DNA of 24,581 bases from Veillonellaceae bacterium (GTDB taxonomy: Bacteria; Bacillota; Negativicutes; Veillonellales; Veillonellaceae). The stretch lies in assembly GCA_900765165.1 (NCBI GenBank), contig CAAFQR010000178.1, forward strand, positions 1 to 24,581. The letters are read 5' to 3'. Within the stretch, counting starts at the first letter, position 1. Each line of letters begins with the position of its first letter. The position numbers were made by a program, and so were the translations under genes. Of the stretch, positions 15,575 to 22,329 are shown in pieces. The notes under the pieces were generated by a model. It was not told where the DNA came from and did no database searches. It was given only the letters and a program-made list of their open reading frames with translations.

Positions 15575-16219
15575 TTACACGCCTTTTTGGTTGGGATCCC
15601 AGATGAATTTATGAATTTGTAGCTGTAAGCGAATGTTCTGCAGGTTGTAGCGCTGCATGTACGCCACGATGTCCTTCGGTTCAATGCGTCCGAAAACGGG
15701 GGACACAAAGAGGTGACACTGTGGTTTGTTTGTCGTTACAAGCTGACGCATGCGGTCTAAATCCTTGGTAGAGCTTACTACAAATTTGAGGACGTCCTTC
15801 GGGCGAAGAACCTTGAAGAGGTCCGGATGCATAGCTTGTTCGAAGCCGGAGTCCGGGCATTTGTAGTCGTATGTGTAGAACACGCGGTCGTCGCCTTCGT
15901 GCAAGGTGCCGATGCGAGAGCCGTTCGTTTCAATGTTGATGTCGTAATCGGCCGGCAATAGCTGGAACAACTGACGAAGATCTTCTTCCTGTAACAGCGG
16001 TTCGCCGCCGGTGACGGTTAAGCGCGTGTTGCCTTTGGCGATAATATCCGTCGCCACCTGAGCAACGTGACAGATGTCGTAGGGCACATGGCCGTAGCTA
16101 TACGTGGTGTCGCAATAGGTGCAGCGCAGGTTACAATCGTAAAGACGCAGGAAGGTGGCTAAGTAGCCTTGGCGCGTGCCTTCACCGTCGATGGAGGCGA
16201 ATAACTCAATTACGTTCAT
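15575..16219 (-). CDS. queE: 7-carboxy-7-deazaguanine synthase (radical SAM)
   Basis: 214 residues from ATG 16219, chosen because MNVIELFASIDGEGTRQG is the conserved family start; upstream in-frame ATGs lie inside queD and too close to the GGAAGGG site. QueE converts 6-carboxytetrahydropterin into the 7-deazaguanine core, using S-adenosylmethionine and Mg2+. The radical SAM cluster motif C29-x3-C33-x2-C36 (CNLRCTYC) is present, followed by VTGGEPLLQ. The start overlaps the end of queD by 14 bases. It is the last gene of the queT-queD-queE operon. queC and queF are not in the window. Confidence 0.93.
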   Translation of the reverse strand: MNVIELFASIDGEGTRQGYLATFLRLYDCNLRCTYCDTTYSYGHVPYDICHVAQVATDIIAKGNTRLTVTGGEPLLQEEDLRQLFQLLPADYDINIETNGSRIGTLHEGDDRVFYTYDYKCPDSGFEQAMHPDLFKVLRPKDVLKFVVSSTKDLDRMRQLVTTNKPQCHLFVSPVFGRIEPKDIVAYMQRYNLQNIRLQLQIHKFIWDPNQKGV

Positions 16220-16544
16220 AGATGGCCACATTCCCTTCCGATTCTTGGACGACAACCTTAACGCATTTGGGGCCTAATTCGTCAGCAATCCATTTGGCCA
16301 TGTTTTCGGCGGTAGGATTGATGTGCGGCAATACTTCGTTAAGATTCTGGTGATCTAAGCGGCCGTGGATTTTTTCCTTAATGTGGCCGAAGTCGATAAC
16401 CATGCCGTTTTCGTCCAGCTCTTCTGCTTGGCAATGCACGTGGATAATCCAGTTGTGACCGTGCAAACGCTGACATTTGCTGGGATAGGTTAATTCCAAA
16501 TGATGGGACGCGCTTACTTCGAGGCGCTTAATGACTGTAAACAT
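16206..16544 (-). CDS. queD: 6-carboxy-5,6,7,8-tetrahydropterin synthase
   Basis: 112 residues, the normal size for QueD. It makes 6-carboxytetrahydropterin from dihydroneopterin triphosphate, the step before QueE. Zinc ligands are H14 (SASHHL), H28 and H30 (RLHGHNW), with the catalytic cysteine C24 (SKCQRLHGH). LDHQNLNE and the QESEGN segment near the C-terminus are also characteristic. AAAGGAG lies about 8 bases before the ATG. A GC-rich hairpin separates it from queT upstream, and it overlaps queE downstream. Confidence 0.95.
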   Translation of the reverse strand: MFTVIKRLEVSASHHLELTYPSKCQRLHGHNWIIHVHCQAEELDENGMVIDFGHIKEKIHGRLDHQNLNEVLPHINPTAENMAKWIADELGPKCVKVVVQESEGNVAIYERN

Positions 16545-16565
16545 GGGGGAACTCCTTTGCTAACT

Positions 16566-16591
16566 AAAAGCGGCGCCGTTGATGGCGCCGC
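16566..16591 (-). terminator. Intercistronic hairpin between queT and queD
   Basis: GCGGCGCC/GGCGCCGC (arms 16570-16577 and 16584-16591) form a perfect 8-bp GC stem with a 6-base loop, followed on the minus strand by TTTTAGTT. It looks like an intrinsic terminator inside the operon and may lower queD-queE expression relative to queT. Confidence 0.6.
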
Positions 16592-16599
16592 GAGTATTG

Positions 16600-17100
16600 C
16601 TATTTAACACCGTAGGCGTTCGGGAAGGCTGGTAATTTCACCATAGCTCTTACCAAGATAACGCCAACAATGGCCGGCGGCAATTGACCTACGGCAAGGC
16701 TCGACACGAGCATGGTGTACGGCAGGTGCAATAGGTAGGACAGCCAGAGGCTGACGAGGATGGCCGGTACGAGCCAAATGGGCAGTGCCAATAAAGGCAA
16801 CGGCCACTGGCGCAGGCGAATTTGCACGATGAGATAGGTGGTGATGATGCCCACCAGGCAGCCGCCAATCATGTCGATGGGGCCTAGGCCGCCGAAGAAG
16901 AAGTTAGCCAGTAAATTGGCAATCCCCATGGGAATCACTAGGAAGGGGTAGACAAAAGCTAATGCGTACATGGCCGTAGCGATGCGGATTTGGTACGCGC
17001 CGAAGGAAATGCCTTGCGTCACGTACAGGATGATGATGTACAGCGCCATAACGATGGCGGACACGGTAAGTCGCTTGGTAGTGGCTGTGAAATTAAACAT
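16600..17100 (-). CDS. queT: Queuosine precursor transporter QueT (ECF S-component type)
   Basis: 166 residues with about five or six hydrophobic helices. I start at ATG 17100, behind a near-perfect AAAGGAGGTGAC; a longer in-frame reading would enter the riboswitch expression platform. Family features: an early membrane helix, then QGISFGAYQIRIATAMYAL, VIPMGIANLLANFFFGGLGPIDMIGG, and a hydrophobic C-terminus. QueT is thought to be the substrate-binding membrane unit of an energy-coupling-factor transporter that imports queuine/preQ1-type bases. The shared EcfAAT module is not in the window. The preQ1 riboswitch directly upstream independently supports the assignment. Confidence 0.92.
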   Translation of the reverse strand: MFNFTATTKRLTVSAIVMALYIIILYVTQGISFGAYQIRIATAMYALAFVYPFLVIPMGIANLLANFFFGGLGPIDMIGGCLVGIITTYLIVQIRLRQWPLPLLALPIWLVPAILVSLWLSYLLHLPYTMLVSSLAVGQLPPAIVGVILVRAMVKLPAFPNAYGVK

Positions 17101-17140
17101 TAGCGTCACCTCCTTTAGTGAAAAGCGTTCAAAATGCAAT

Positions 17141-17174
17141 AAAAAAACGGGCTTGCAAAAGCGCAAACCCGTTT
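17141..17174 (-). terminator. Riboswitch-controlled terminator before queT
   Basis: Minus-strand AAACGGGTTTGC (17163-17174) pairs with GCAAGCCCGTTT (17145-17156) around a 6-base loop and runs into seven T. It lies between the preQ1 aptamer and the queT start, as in transcription-terminating riboswitches. Confidence 0.88.
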
Positions 17175-17185
17175 AACGTTAAAAC

Positions 17186-17230
17186 CGCTTCCTAGTTTTG
17201 TTTAATGACAGGATGGATTGCGAACTGTCG
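17186..17230 (-). promoter_or_regulatory. preQ1-I riboswitch aptamer
   Basis: On the minus strand, stem GACAG/CTGTC encloses the loop TTCGCAATCCATC and is followed by the A-rich tail ATTAAACAAAACTAGGA. This matches the preQ1-I pattern; the Thermoanaerobacter aptamer has UCGCA in the loop and UUAACAAAACAAGG in the tail. Loop TCC can pair with tail GGA to form the H-type pseudoknot. A terminator follows, then queT-queD-queE, the genes this riboswitch class is known to control. Confidence 0.88.
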
Positions 17231-17256
17231 ACTTCGTCTTGTGAAATTACCTTACG

Positions 17257-17265
17257 AGTATATCA
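17257..17265 (-). promoter_or_regulatory. Extended -10 promoter of the queuosine operon
   Basis: Minus-strand TGATATACT (TGnTATACT), 11 bases past the dapL stop. It predicts a transcript starting near 17250, about 20 bases before the aptamer. Confidence 0.6.
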
Positions 17266-17275
17266 CAGTGACGGA

Positions 17276-18508
17276 TTATTTAAAAGATAAAGTTTTGATG
17301 CGTTCAATAGCGCGCAAGGTGTTTTCGCGGCTACCGAAGGAGGTAAGGCGTAAGTAGCCTTCACCGGACGGACCGAAGCCAGAGCCCGGCGTACTTACGA
17401 TGTTAACTTTTTCGAGCAATAAGTCGAAGAGTTCCCAGCTGGTCATGCCTTCCGGCGCTTTGAGCCAGATGTACGGAGCATCTACGCCGCCGAATACGGT
17501 AAGACCGATGGATTCGAGGCCTTCACGAATGATACGTGCGTTTTCTTTGTAGTAAGCGATGTCTTCGCGAGTCTGTTTGAAGCCTTCCGGGCTGTAAACA
17601 GCTTCGGCAGCGCGCTGGATGATGTACGGTACGCCGTTGAATTTGGTGCACTGACGGCGGTTCCACATCGGGTTAAGCGGCTGTTTTTCGCCGGATTTCG
17701 TGAAAGCGTGAACTTCCTTCGGTACAACGGTGTACGCGCAACGAGTACCGGTGAAACCAGCGGTTTTGGAGAAGGAACGGAATTCGATAGCCACTTCGCG
17801 AGCGCCTTCGATTTCGTAAATGCTGTGAACGGTATCCTTGCTGGAGATGAATGCTTCATAGGCGGAGTCAAACATGAGGATAGCGTCGTTAGCTTTACAC
17901 CAGTCAATCCATTCTTTTAAGCGAGCGCGGCTCAATACAGTACCGGTCGGGTTGTTCGGGCAGCAAAGGTATACGATGTCTACGCGGGATTTCGGGAACT
18001 CCGGGGAGAAGTTGTTTTCAGCAGTGGTGGGCAAGTATACGATTTTTTCGAAGATGCCGTTAACAGCTTTGCCGGAACGACCGCCCATAACGTTGCTATC
18101 GAGGTAAACTGGGTATACCGGGTCGGTAATAGCTACGATGTTGTCAGGGCTGAACAGTTCCTGGATGTTACCAACGTCGGATTTAGCGCCGTCGGAAATG
18201 AATACTTCGTCCAAAGCGATGTCGATGCCGAGCGGTTTGTAGTCGTGTTCTACAACAGCCTGGCGAAGGAAGTCATAGCCCTGTTCCGGACCGTAGCCGC
18301 GGAATGTTTCGGCTTTACCCATTTCGTCAACTGCTTTGTGCAATGCTTCGATTACAGCCGGTACGAGGGGACGGGTAACGTCGCCGATACCGAGACGGAT
18401 AATGTCAGCGTCCGGATGTGCAGCCTGGAATTCAGCTACTTTGCGGTTAATGTTCGCAAAAAGGAAAGAGCCTTGTAAGTTAGAATAATTTTCATTTACT
18501 TGTGCCAT
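17276..18508 (-). CDS. dapL: LL-diaminopimelate aminotransferase
   Basis: 410 residues, matching the family length. DapL converts tetrahydrodipicolinate directly to LL-diaminopimelate using glutamate, a one-step route to lysine and peptidoglycan. The N-terminal MAQVNENYSNLQGSFLF, RLGIGDVTRPL and GYGPEQGY segments are DapL hallmarks. The fold-type I PLP site shows CCPNNPTGT (182-190), D214 and Y217 in FDSAYEAF, and the Schiff-base lysine K248 in SFSKTAGFTGTR. GGAGGCC precedes the ATG. It has its own promoter and leader; the que operon begins just after its stop codon. Other lysine-pathway genes are not in the window. Confidence 0.96.
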   Translation of the reverse strand: MAQVNENYSNLQGSFLFANINRKVAEFQAAHPDADIIRLGIGDVTRPLVPAVIEALHKAVDEMGKAETFRGYGPEQGYDFLRQAVVEHDYKPLGIDIALDEVFISDGAKSDVGNIQELFSPDNIVAITDPVYPVYLDSNVMGGRSGKAVNGIFEKIVYLPTTAENNFSPEFPKSRVDIVYLCCPNNPTGTVLSRARLKEWIDWCKANDAILMFDSAYEAFISSKDTVHSIYEIEGAREVAIEFRSFSKTAGFTGTRCAYTVVPKEVHAFTKSGEKQPLNPMWNRRQCTKFNGVPYIIQRAAEAVYSPEGFKQTREDIAYYKENARIIREGLESIGLTVFGGVDAPYIWLKAPEGMTSWELFDLLLEKVNIVSTPGSGFGPSGEGYLRLTSFGSRENTLRAIERIKTLSFK

Positions 18509-18567
18509 AGGTGATGGCCTCCTTTACATTTTTTTGCTTGTATCTTATTCGTTGTTACTTGAATTAG

Positions 18568-18617
18568 CTATATAGTGGGCTCGGCACCATTGATTGTACC
18601 GGCCATTTGCTATATAG
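18568..18617 (-). promoter_or_regulatory. Dyad-symmetric element in the dapL leader
   Basis: CTATATAG occurs at both ends (18568-18575 and 18610-18617), and GGC-CGG/CCG-GCC segments inside can pair, giving an imperfect 50-base hairpin near the 5' end of the predicted dapL leader. It is not a recognisable lysine riboswitch (too short). It could be an operator or an RNA hairpin. Confidence 0.4.
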
Positions 18618-18638
18618 AAGATTTTAGTGTTCGTTATT

Positions 18639-18668
18639 ATTTTACTATACAAATAAACAGGAATGCAA
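18639..18668 (-). promoter_or_regulatory. Probable promoter of dapL
   Basis: Minus-strand TTGCAT (18663-18668), an 18-base spacer and TAAAAT (18639-18644), giving a leader of about 125 bases. Both hexamers are one or two bases off consensus. Confidence 0.45.
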
Positions 18669-18820
18669 CCGAAACAGACATTTGCCATAAATGCATAATA
18701 GTAAATGTGCTATGTTTAAATTGAAATAAAAGGCGTTTTAGCCAGTGCTTTTTGCTAAATGCGTATACATTAGTTAAAAAATTACTGACTAATAGGTAGG
18801 AAAAGTGGATTTAGGTAGCG

Positions 18821-18826
18821 TATAAT
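18821..18826 (+). promoter_or_regulatory. -10 element of the DeoR-family gene
   Basis: A perfect TATAAT without a good -35 at 17 bases. Its predicted start (about 18833) falls on an in-frame ATG at 18834, giving either a 118-base leader or a leaderless longer protein. Confidence 0.5.
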
Positions 18827-18950
18827 ATAGGAGATGGTTTGTCAGGGTGACATGAAAGCAGTGTGTGGCATCATCGTGACAGATTATGGTGTTGTTTTTT
18901 GTGACAAATCATTATTACTAGGCTGGAGTAGGCCCGAGGATGTGAAAATT

Positions 18951-19742
18951 ATGTTAATTGAAGAACGGCACAATCTAATAGTAGAGCTTGCGACCCGAAA
19001 GGGGACGGTTAGTAAGAAGGAATTGGCGGATACGCTCGGTGTATCCCTAGAAACCGTGCGCCGTGATATTGAAGTTTTATCCCATCGTAAGCTAGTCCGT
19101 AAGGTTCACGGTGGCGTGGCGATGCCTAAATTTACTACCGGCAAATATCCGGAGCTCAACTACATGGAACGACAACAAACGGATTTGACGGAAAAGGAAG
19201 ACGTAGCAGCCGTAGCGGTGAAACGCATTACGGACGGCATGAGTATTGCTATGAATTCCGGCACCACCAACGAAGTGTTGGCACGGGCGTTGTTGCATAA
19301 GTTCCATCGGTTAACGGTGTTAACCAATTCGTTAAGTATATTATCGATTTTGCGAGAAGATAGTAATATTCGCGTTATTCTTTGCGGCGGTACGTATAAT
19401 CGCACCGAGAATGCGTTCTTTGGCGTTATGACCGAAGAGTTCATGCGTCAGTTTTCAGTGGATATCTTTTTCTTGGCTGTGTCCGGTGTTGATCTGGAAC
19501 GAGGCTGTACTAATTACAGCGAAGACGAAGCAGGCTTACAGCGCATTATGCTTATGGGCGCTGCGGAAGTGGTCGCCCTTGCTACGGCGAAGAAGTTAAA
19601 TACAGTATCCCTCATCGTAGTGTGCCACCTAGATGATGTGGACTGCATCATTACGGATTCGACGGTAGCTCCGGACGTTGTGTCCAAGTACCGCGAAGCT
19701 GGATTCCAGTTGGTAGCCGGTACAACGGGCGACATGGTATAG
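18951..19742 (+). CDS. DeoR/GlpR-family transcriptional regulator
   Basis: 263 residues from ATG 18951, preceded by GAGGA; MLIEERHNLIVEL is the standard DeoR start. The frame stays open back to ATG 18834, which would add 39 residues unlike the family. The winged helix-turn-helix is at about 5-56 (GTVSKKELADTLGVSLETVRRDIEVLSHRKLVRKVHGG). The sugar-phosphate-type sensor domain contains NSGTTNEVL (102-110), ILCGGTYN (143-150) and the D-x-FFLAVSGVD segment (171-181). Such proteins usually repress sugar or polyol catabolic operons and respond to phosphorylated sugars. No sugar genes adjoin, so the target is unknown. The gene is monocistronic. Confidence 0.92.
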   Translation: MLIEERHNLIVELATRKGTVSKKELADTLGVSLETVRRDIEVLSHRKLVRKVHGGVAMPKFTTGKYPELNYMERQQTDLTEKEDVAAVAVKRITDGMSIAMNSGTTNEVLARALLHKFHRLTVLTNSLSILSILREDSNIRVILCGGTYNRTENAFFGVMTEEFMRQFSVDIFFLAVSGVDLERGCTNYSEDEAGLQRIMLMGAAEVVALATAKKLNTVSLIVVCHLDDVDCIITDSTVAPDVVSKYREAGFQLVAGTTGDMV

Positions 19743-19752
19743 TTTGGCGTTT

Positions 19753-19799
19753 ACGGCTGGTGCCGTTTTACCTTGGGTAAAGCGGCGCCGGCCGTTTTT
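19753..19799 (+). terminator. Terminator of the DeoR-family gene
   Basis: A 19-bp stem with several G-U pairs, ACGGCTGGTGCCGTTTTAC (19753-19771) with GTAAAGCGGCGCCGGCCGT (19777-19795), followed by TTTTTG. Confidence 0.88.
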
Positions 19800-19810
19800 G
19801 TGTTTAATGC

Positions 19811-19867
19811 ATAAAGCCCCTGGCTAAAGGGAGTCTAATCGAGATTCCTTTTAGCCAGGGGCTTTAT
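19811..19867. repeat. Long stem-loop between convergent units
   Basis: ATAAAGCCCCTGGCTAAAGG (19811-19830) pairs with CCTTTTAGCCAGGGGCTTTAT (19847-19867): 20 pairs with one bulged T and a 16-base loop. T runs are short on both strands. It may be a back-up terminator for either side. Confidence 0.6.
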
Positions 19868-19936
19868 GTGTGTGAAGGTAAAGTTGTGTTAGTGTGTGTA
19901 CCCCCTTGATTTCGTTCGTACGAGGTTATGGTACAA

Positions 19937-20127
19937 ACGGAAAAACAGGAACCCGGGGAGGGATTCCTGCTTTCCATGTAAGGGGAGTGTTAGTGTTAAT
20001 CAAATGAACGCCCACGATCACCCGCATCGCCTGAACAGGGAGGATTCAGATTCGATGTGGTTCCCTGTAATCACGAGAACGTAAATCCGAATGGGGTAAC
20101 GGATTTACCAATTCATCTGACACTGAC
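19937..20127 (-). ncRNA. Candidate structured small RNA of unknown family
   Basis: No gene lies in 19868-20182. On the minus strand this stretch folds compactly. An outer stem pairs CAGATGAA (20112-20119) with TTCATTTG (20001-20008) and AGTGT with ACACT beyond a bulge. An inner hairpin is GTAAATCCG/CGGATTTAC (20081-20089, 20100-20108). A second hairpin pairs CATCG-CTGAA with TTCAG-CGATG (20025-20057), and its loop TCCCTG can form a pseudoknot with ACAGGGA just upstream (20062-20068). An intrinsic terminator ends it, and a TATACT (20128-20133) stands at the 5' end without a good -35. It could be an independent RNA or a 3' UTR product of the PepSY operon. I compared it by eye with 6S, tmRNA, RNase P and T-box RNAs and recognised none. 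Confidence 0.5.
19941..19969 (-). terminator. Intrinsic terminator of the candidate small RNA
   Basis: Minus-strand CAGGAATCC (19961-19969) pairs with GGGTTCCTG (19946-19954) around a 6-base loop, followed by TTTTT. The T run exists only on the minus strand, which fixes the direction. Confidence 0.75.
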
Positions 20128-20182
20128 AGTATAAGAGAGAAAGATGAACATAAAATGAAATTTAGAAACTTAGCTAAAATTT

Positions 20183-20881
20183 TTAGCGCACAGTCGAACG
20201 AAGTATATGACCGTTTACAGCATCGATGAGTAAGTCATAGGTAATGCCGTTAGAGTTAGCAACGATGCGGTATAACGGGTGTTTCCTAAGCTCATTCGGA
20301 TGGGTCCGACTGTAGTTCGGAATCTGTGGTTTACCTTCGTTATCAGTGGCGTTTTGCATTTCATTATTTGGGGGGCCATCGCGATGAGGGCCTTTGTCGC
20401 CATCGTAGTCGCCTTGCCCCTTATGCTGATTAACCGCTTCTTTGGCATCCGGCGGTAAGTCGGCCGGTTTCGTGCCTGCAGTAGCCTTTTCGGTAGCCGA
20501 CGAAGCTACACTGTTATTGGCTACGTCCTCACGCAAATTTTTCGGCAACGTATCGTTGTGCGGTGTGTCGCCATAGCGATCATTCGGTGGCGGCTCATGA
20601 GGCAAGTCGTCAAAGGTGATTAAAGACACTTCCTTAAAGGTCAGTTGATCTAACGGAACGCCGGTGTTAACAGCGGTAATATCTTTAATCTCTTTGTCCG
20701 ATAGTAGTTTTATATTATTGGCTGCAGCCTGCGCCTTAATCATATCGGTTCGTGCTTTATTCAGAGTAGCTTGTTCTTTTTCTTGGTAATAGCCCCTTAT
20801 GTAGTAAGCACTTACGGTGCCAGCCAGTAATAAAAAGATTACTAGTATGGTCAGTTTTTTCTTACGATTTAAAGTTAGCAC
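20183..20881 (-). CDS. Membrane-anchored PepSY-like protein of the two-component operon
   Basis: 232 residues from GTG 20881, five bases after AAAGGAGGTAGC. A basic N-terminus (NRKKKL) and one hydrophobic helix (about 10-28) suggest an inner-membrane anchor or uncleaved signal, with the rest outside the cytoplasm. A short first domain (about 57-92, LSDKEIKDIT..) and the last 30 residues (LYRIVANSNGITYDLLIDAVNGHILRS) look like PepSY-type repeats. The C-terminal Y-x-LLIDA-x-x-G-x-IL pattern is the clearest. Between them is a hydrophilic, Pro/Asp/Asn-rich linker. It follows the kinase gene by 23 bases, so it may act as an accessory sensor or modulator. The PepSY assignment rests on pattern only. 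Confidence 0.7.
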   Translation of the reverse strand: MLTLNRKKKLTILVIFLLLAGTVSAYYIRGYYQEKEQATLNKARTDMIKAQAAANNIKLLSDKEIKDITAVNTGVPLDQLTFKEVSLITFDDLPHEPPPNDRYGDTPHNDTLPKNLREDVANNSVASSATEKATAGTKPADLPPDAKEAVNQHKGQGDYDGDKGPHRDGPPNNEMQNATDNEGKPQIPNYSRTHPNELRKHPLYRIVANSNGITYDLLIDAVNGHILRSTVR

Positions 20882-20904
20882 GCTACCTCCTTTCTCGCTA
20901 CGGC

Positions 20905-22329
20905 CTATGCAGACGGTAAAATAAGGGTGAATACGGTGTTACCTTCTTCACTGGTTACCGATGCGGTGCCGTTGTGTAATTTTACAACACTATTTACAAA
21001 ATACAGGCCTAAGCCTAAACCGACGGAGTAGGACTTAGAACGCGATGTATCCGATTGGTATAAGCGATCCCAAATCTTTGTAATTTCTTCTGGTGCAATG
21101 CCATCACCGTTATCACTAACGATAACGTGAATCCCGTCTGCTTTCTTAAAAGCTTTCAAGGAGATGGCATTGTTTGTGAATTTTAATGCATTATCCAGCA
21201 AGTTGCCTACGGCGCGTTTGATGAGCGTCGTGTTGCCAAGACTGACTAAATCCGGTGCGATGTCGTAGGATAAGGTAATGTTCTTATCGTGACTGATACG
21301 ACTGTAGCTTTCGCCGGTTTCTTCTAAGAGCTTCGTCAAATCATAAGGCAAAAACTCGATGGTCGTCGTCGCTAAACGAGCCGTTTCCAGCATTTGCGTT
21401 ACCAAGGAGGTCATGAAACGACTTTGCTTGAAAATGTGTTCAAAGCTTTCCTTGGCTTCGTCAATGGAGGAAATATAGGAACGACCGTAGTCGCTTTCTG
21501 CTTGAATAATGGCGATTGGCGTACGCAGCTCGTGAGACACGTCAGAGCTGAATTGCCGTTCGCGCTGCGATGAATGCTCTAGGCTGTCCAACATGGTGTT
21601 GAACGTTTGCGACAACGCATAGATTTCATCATTCGTAGACGGTGTCCCTTCAATACGACGGGACAAGTCGCGGTTGCGACCGATTTCGGCGGCCGTTTCC
21701 GTAATGTTGCGTATGGGCTTTAAGCCTCGTTTCACCAGCCAATATCCACCGAGAGTACCGATTACTAAGAAGATTAAACCACCAAAGAGCCAAGCTAAAA
21801 TCATAACGTTGGTTTTACGGCTAATGGCAGTTACCGGTAAAATCCCGCGAACCCAGCCATGGAAGGCCTGGTCTGCAATGGGCGCATCATAGTAATAGTA
21901 CGTGGCGTTTTTGACTGTTATTTCAGTAATCCGATGGGGCGACAGCATACTTTCCGGCGGGAAGCCGTCCGGCACAGCGCCTTTTACCGCCACACCGTCC
22001 TCTGTATATATAACAGTAAAGACACCGTCAGCGTAGGGGCGATAGCGATTCAAATTATCGGCCGTACTAATAACGCTGGATTGCAGTTCGCTGCGTAATT
22101 CCGAGTCTTCCCATAGGCGGGTGAACTGCATGATGAACACTGACAAGAGTATGAGCATTAGCACCAAGAAGATGGTGTACCACCCGGTGAGCTTATACGC
22201 CAAGGGGATACGCTTTAAAAAGCCCTTACTTTTTGGATTGTCAGGATCTTCGTAGAATAGTTCGGATAAAAATTTTCGAAAGCTAAATCCTTCGTCGGCA
22301 GAGTCCTTATTCGTCCACTTTGAAAACAT
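20905..22329 (-). CDS. Sensor histidine kinase (HAMP-containing, class I)
   Basis: 474 residues from ATG 22329, preceded by AGAGGTG inside the regulator gene (GTG 22338 is an alternative). Topology: cytoplasmic N-terminal tail of about 48 residues, helix 1 (about 49-70), an extracytoplasmic loop of about 100 residues, helix 2 (about 174-198), HAMP (about 199-250), dimerisation/phosphoacceptor SHELRTP with H266, then the ATPase domain with N box NLLDNALKF (376-384), DNGDG (406-410) and GLGLGL (437-442). All catalytic motifs are present. It overlaps the response regulator gene by 23 bases and should phosphorylate it. The external loop has no recognisable ligand domain, so the signal is unknown; envelope stress or a cation are common for this layout. 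Confidence 0.93.
   Translation of the reverse strand: MFSKWTNKDSADEGFSFRKFLSELFYEDPDNPKSKGFLKRIPLAYKLTGWYTIFLVLMLILLSVFIMQFTRLWEDSELRSELQSSVISTADNLNRYRPYADGVFTVIYTEDGVAVKGAVPDGFPPESMLSPHRITEITVKNATYYYYDAPIADQAFHGWVRGILPVTAISRKTNVMILAWLFGGLIFLVIGTLGGYWLVKRGLKPIRNITETAAEIGRNRDLSRRIEGTPSTNDEIYALSQTFNTMLDSLEHSSQRERQFSSDVSHELRTPIAIIQAESDYGRSYISSIDEAKESFEHIFKQSRFMTSLVTQMLETARLATTTIEFLPYDLTKLLEETGESYSRISHDKNITLSYDIAPDLVSLGNTTLIKRAVGNLLDNALKFTNNAISLKAFKKADGIHVIVSDNGDGIAPEEITKIWDRLYQSDTSRSKSYSVGLGLGLYFVNSVVKLHNGTASVTSEEGNTVFTLILPSA

Noticed and set aside
20001..20127. The structured RNA read on the plus strand instead.
   Set aside because: One stem (CGCATCG/CGATGTG) pairs slightly better on the plus strand, but the terminator T run and one wobble pair in the outer stem work only on the minus strand. 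The plus strand has no downstream gene to control.
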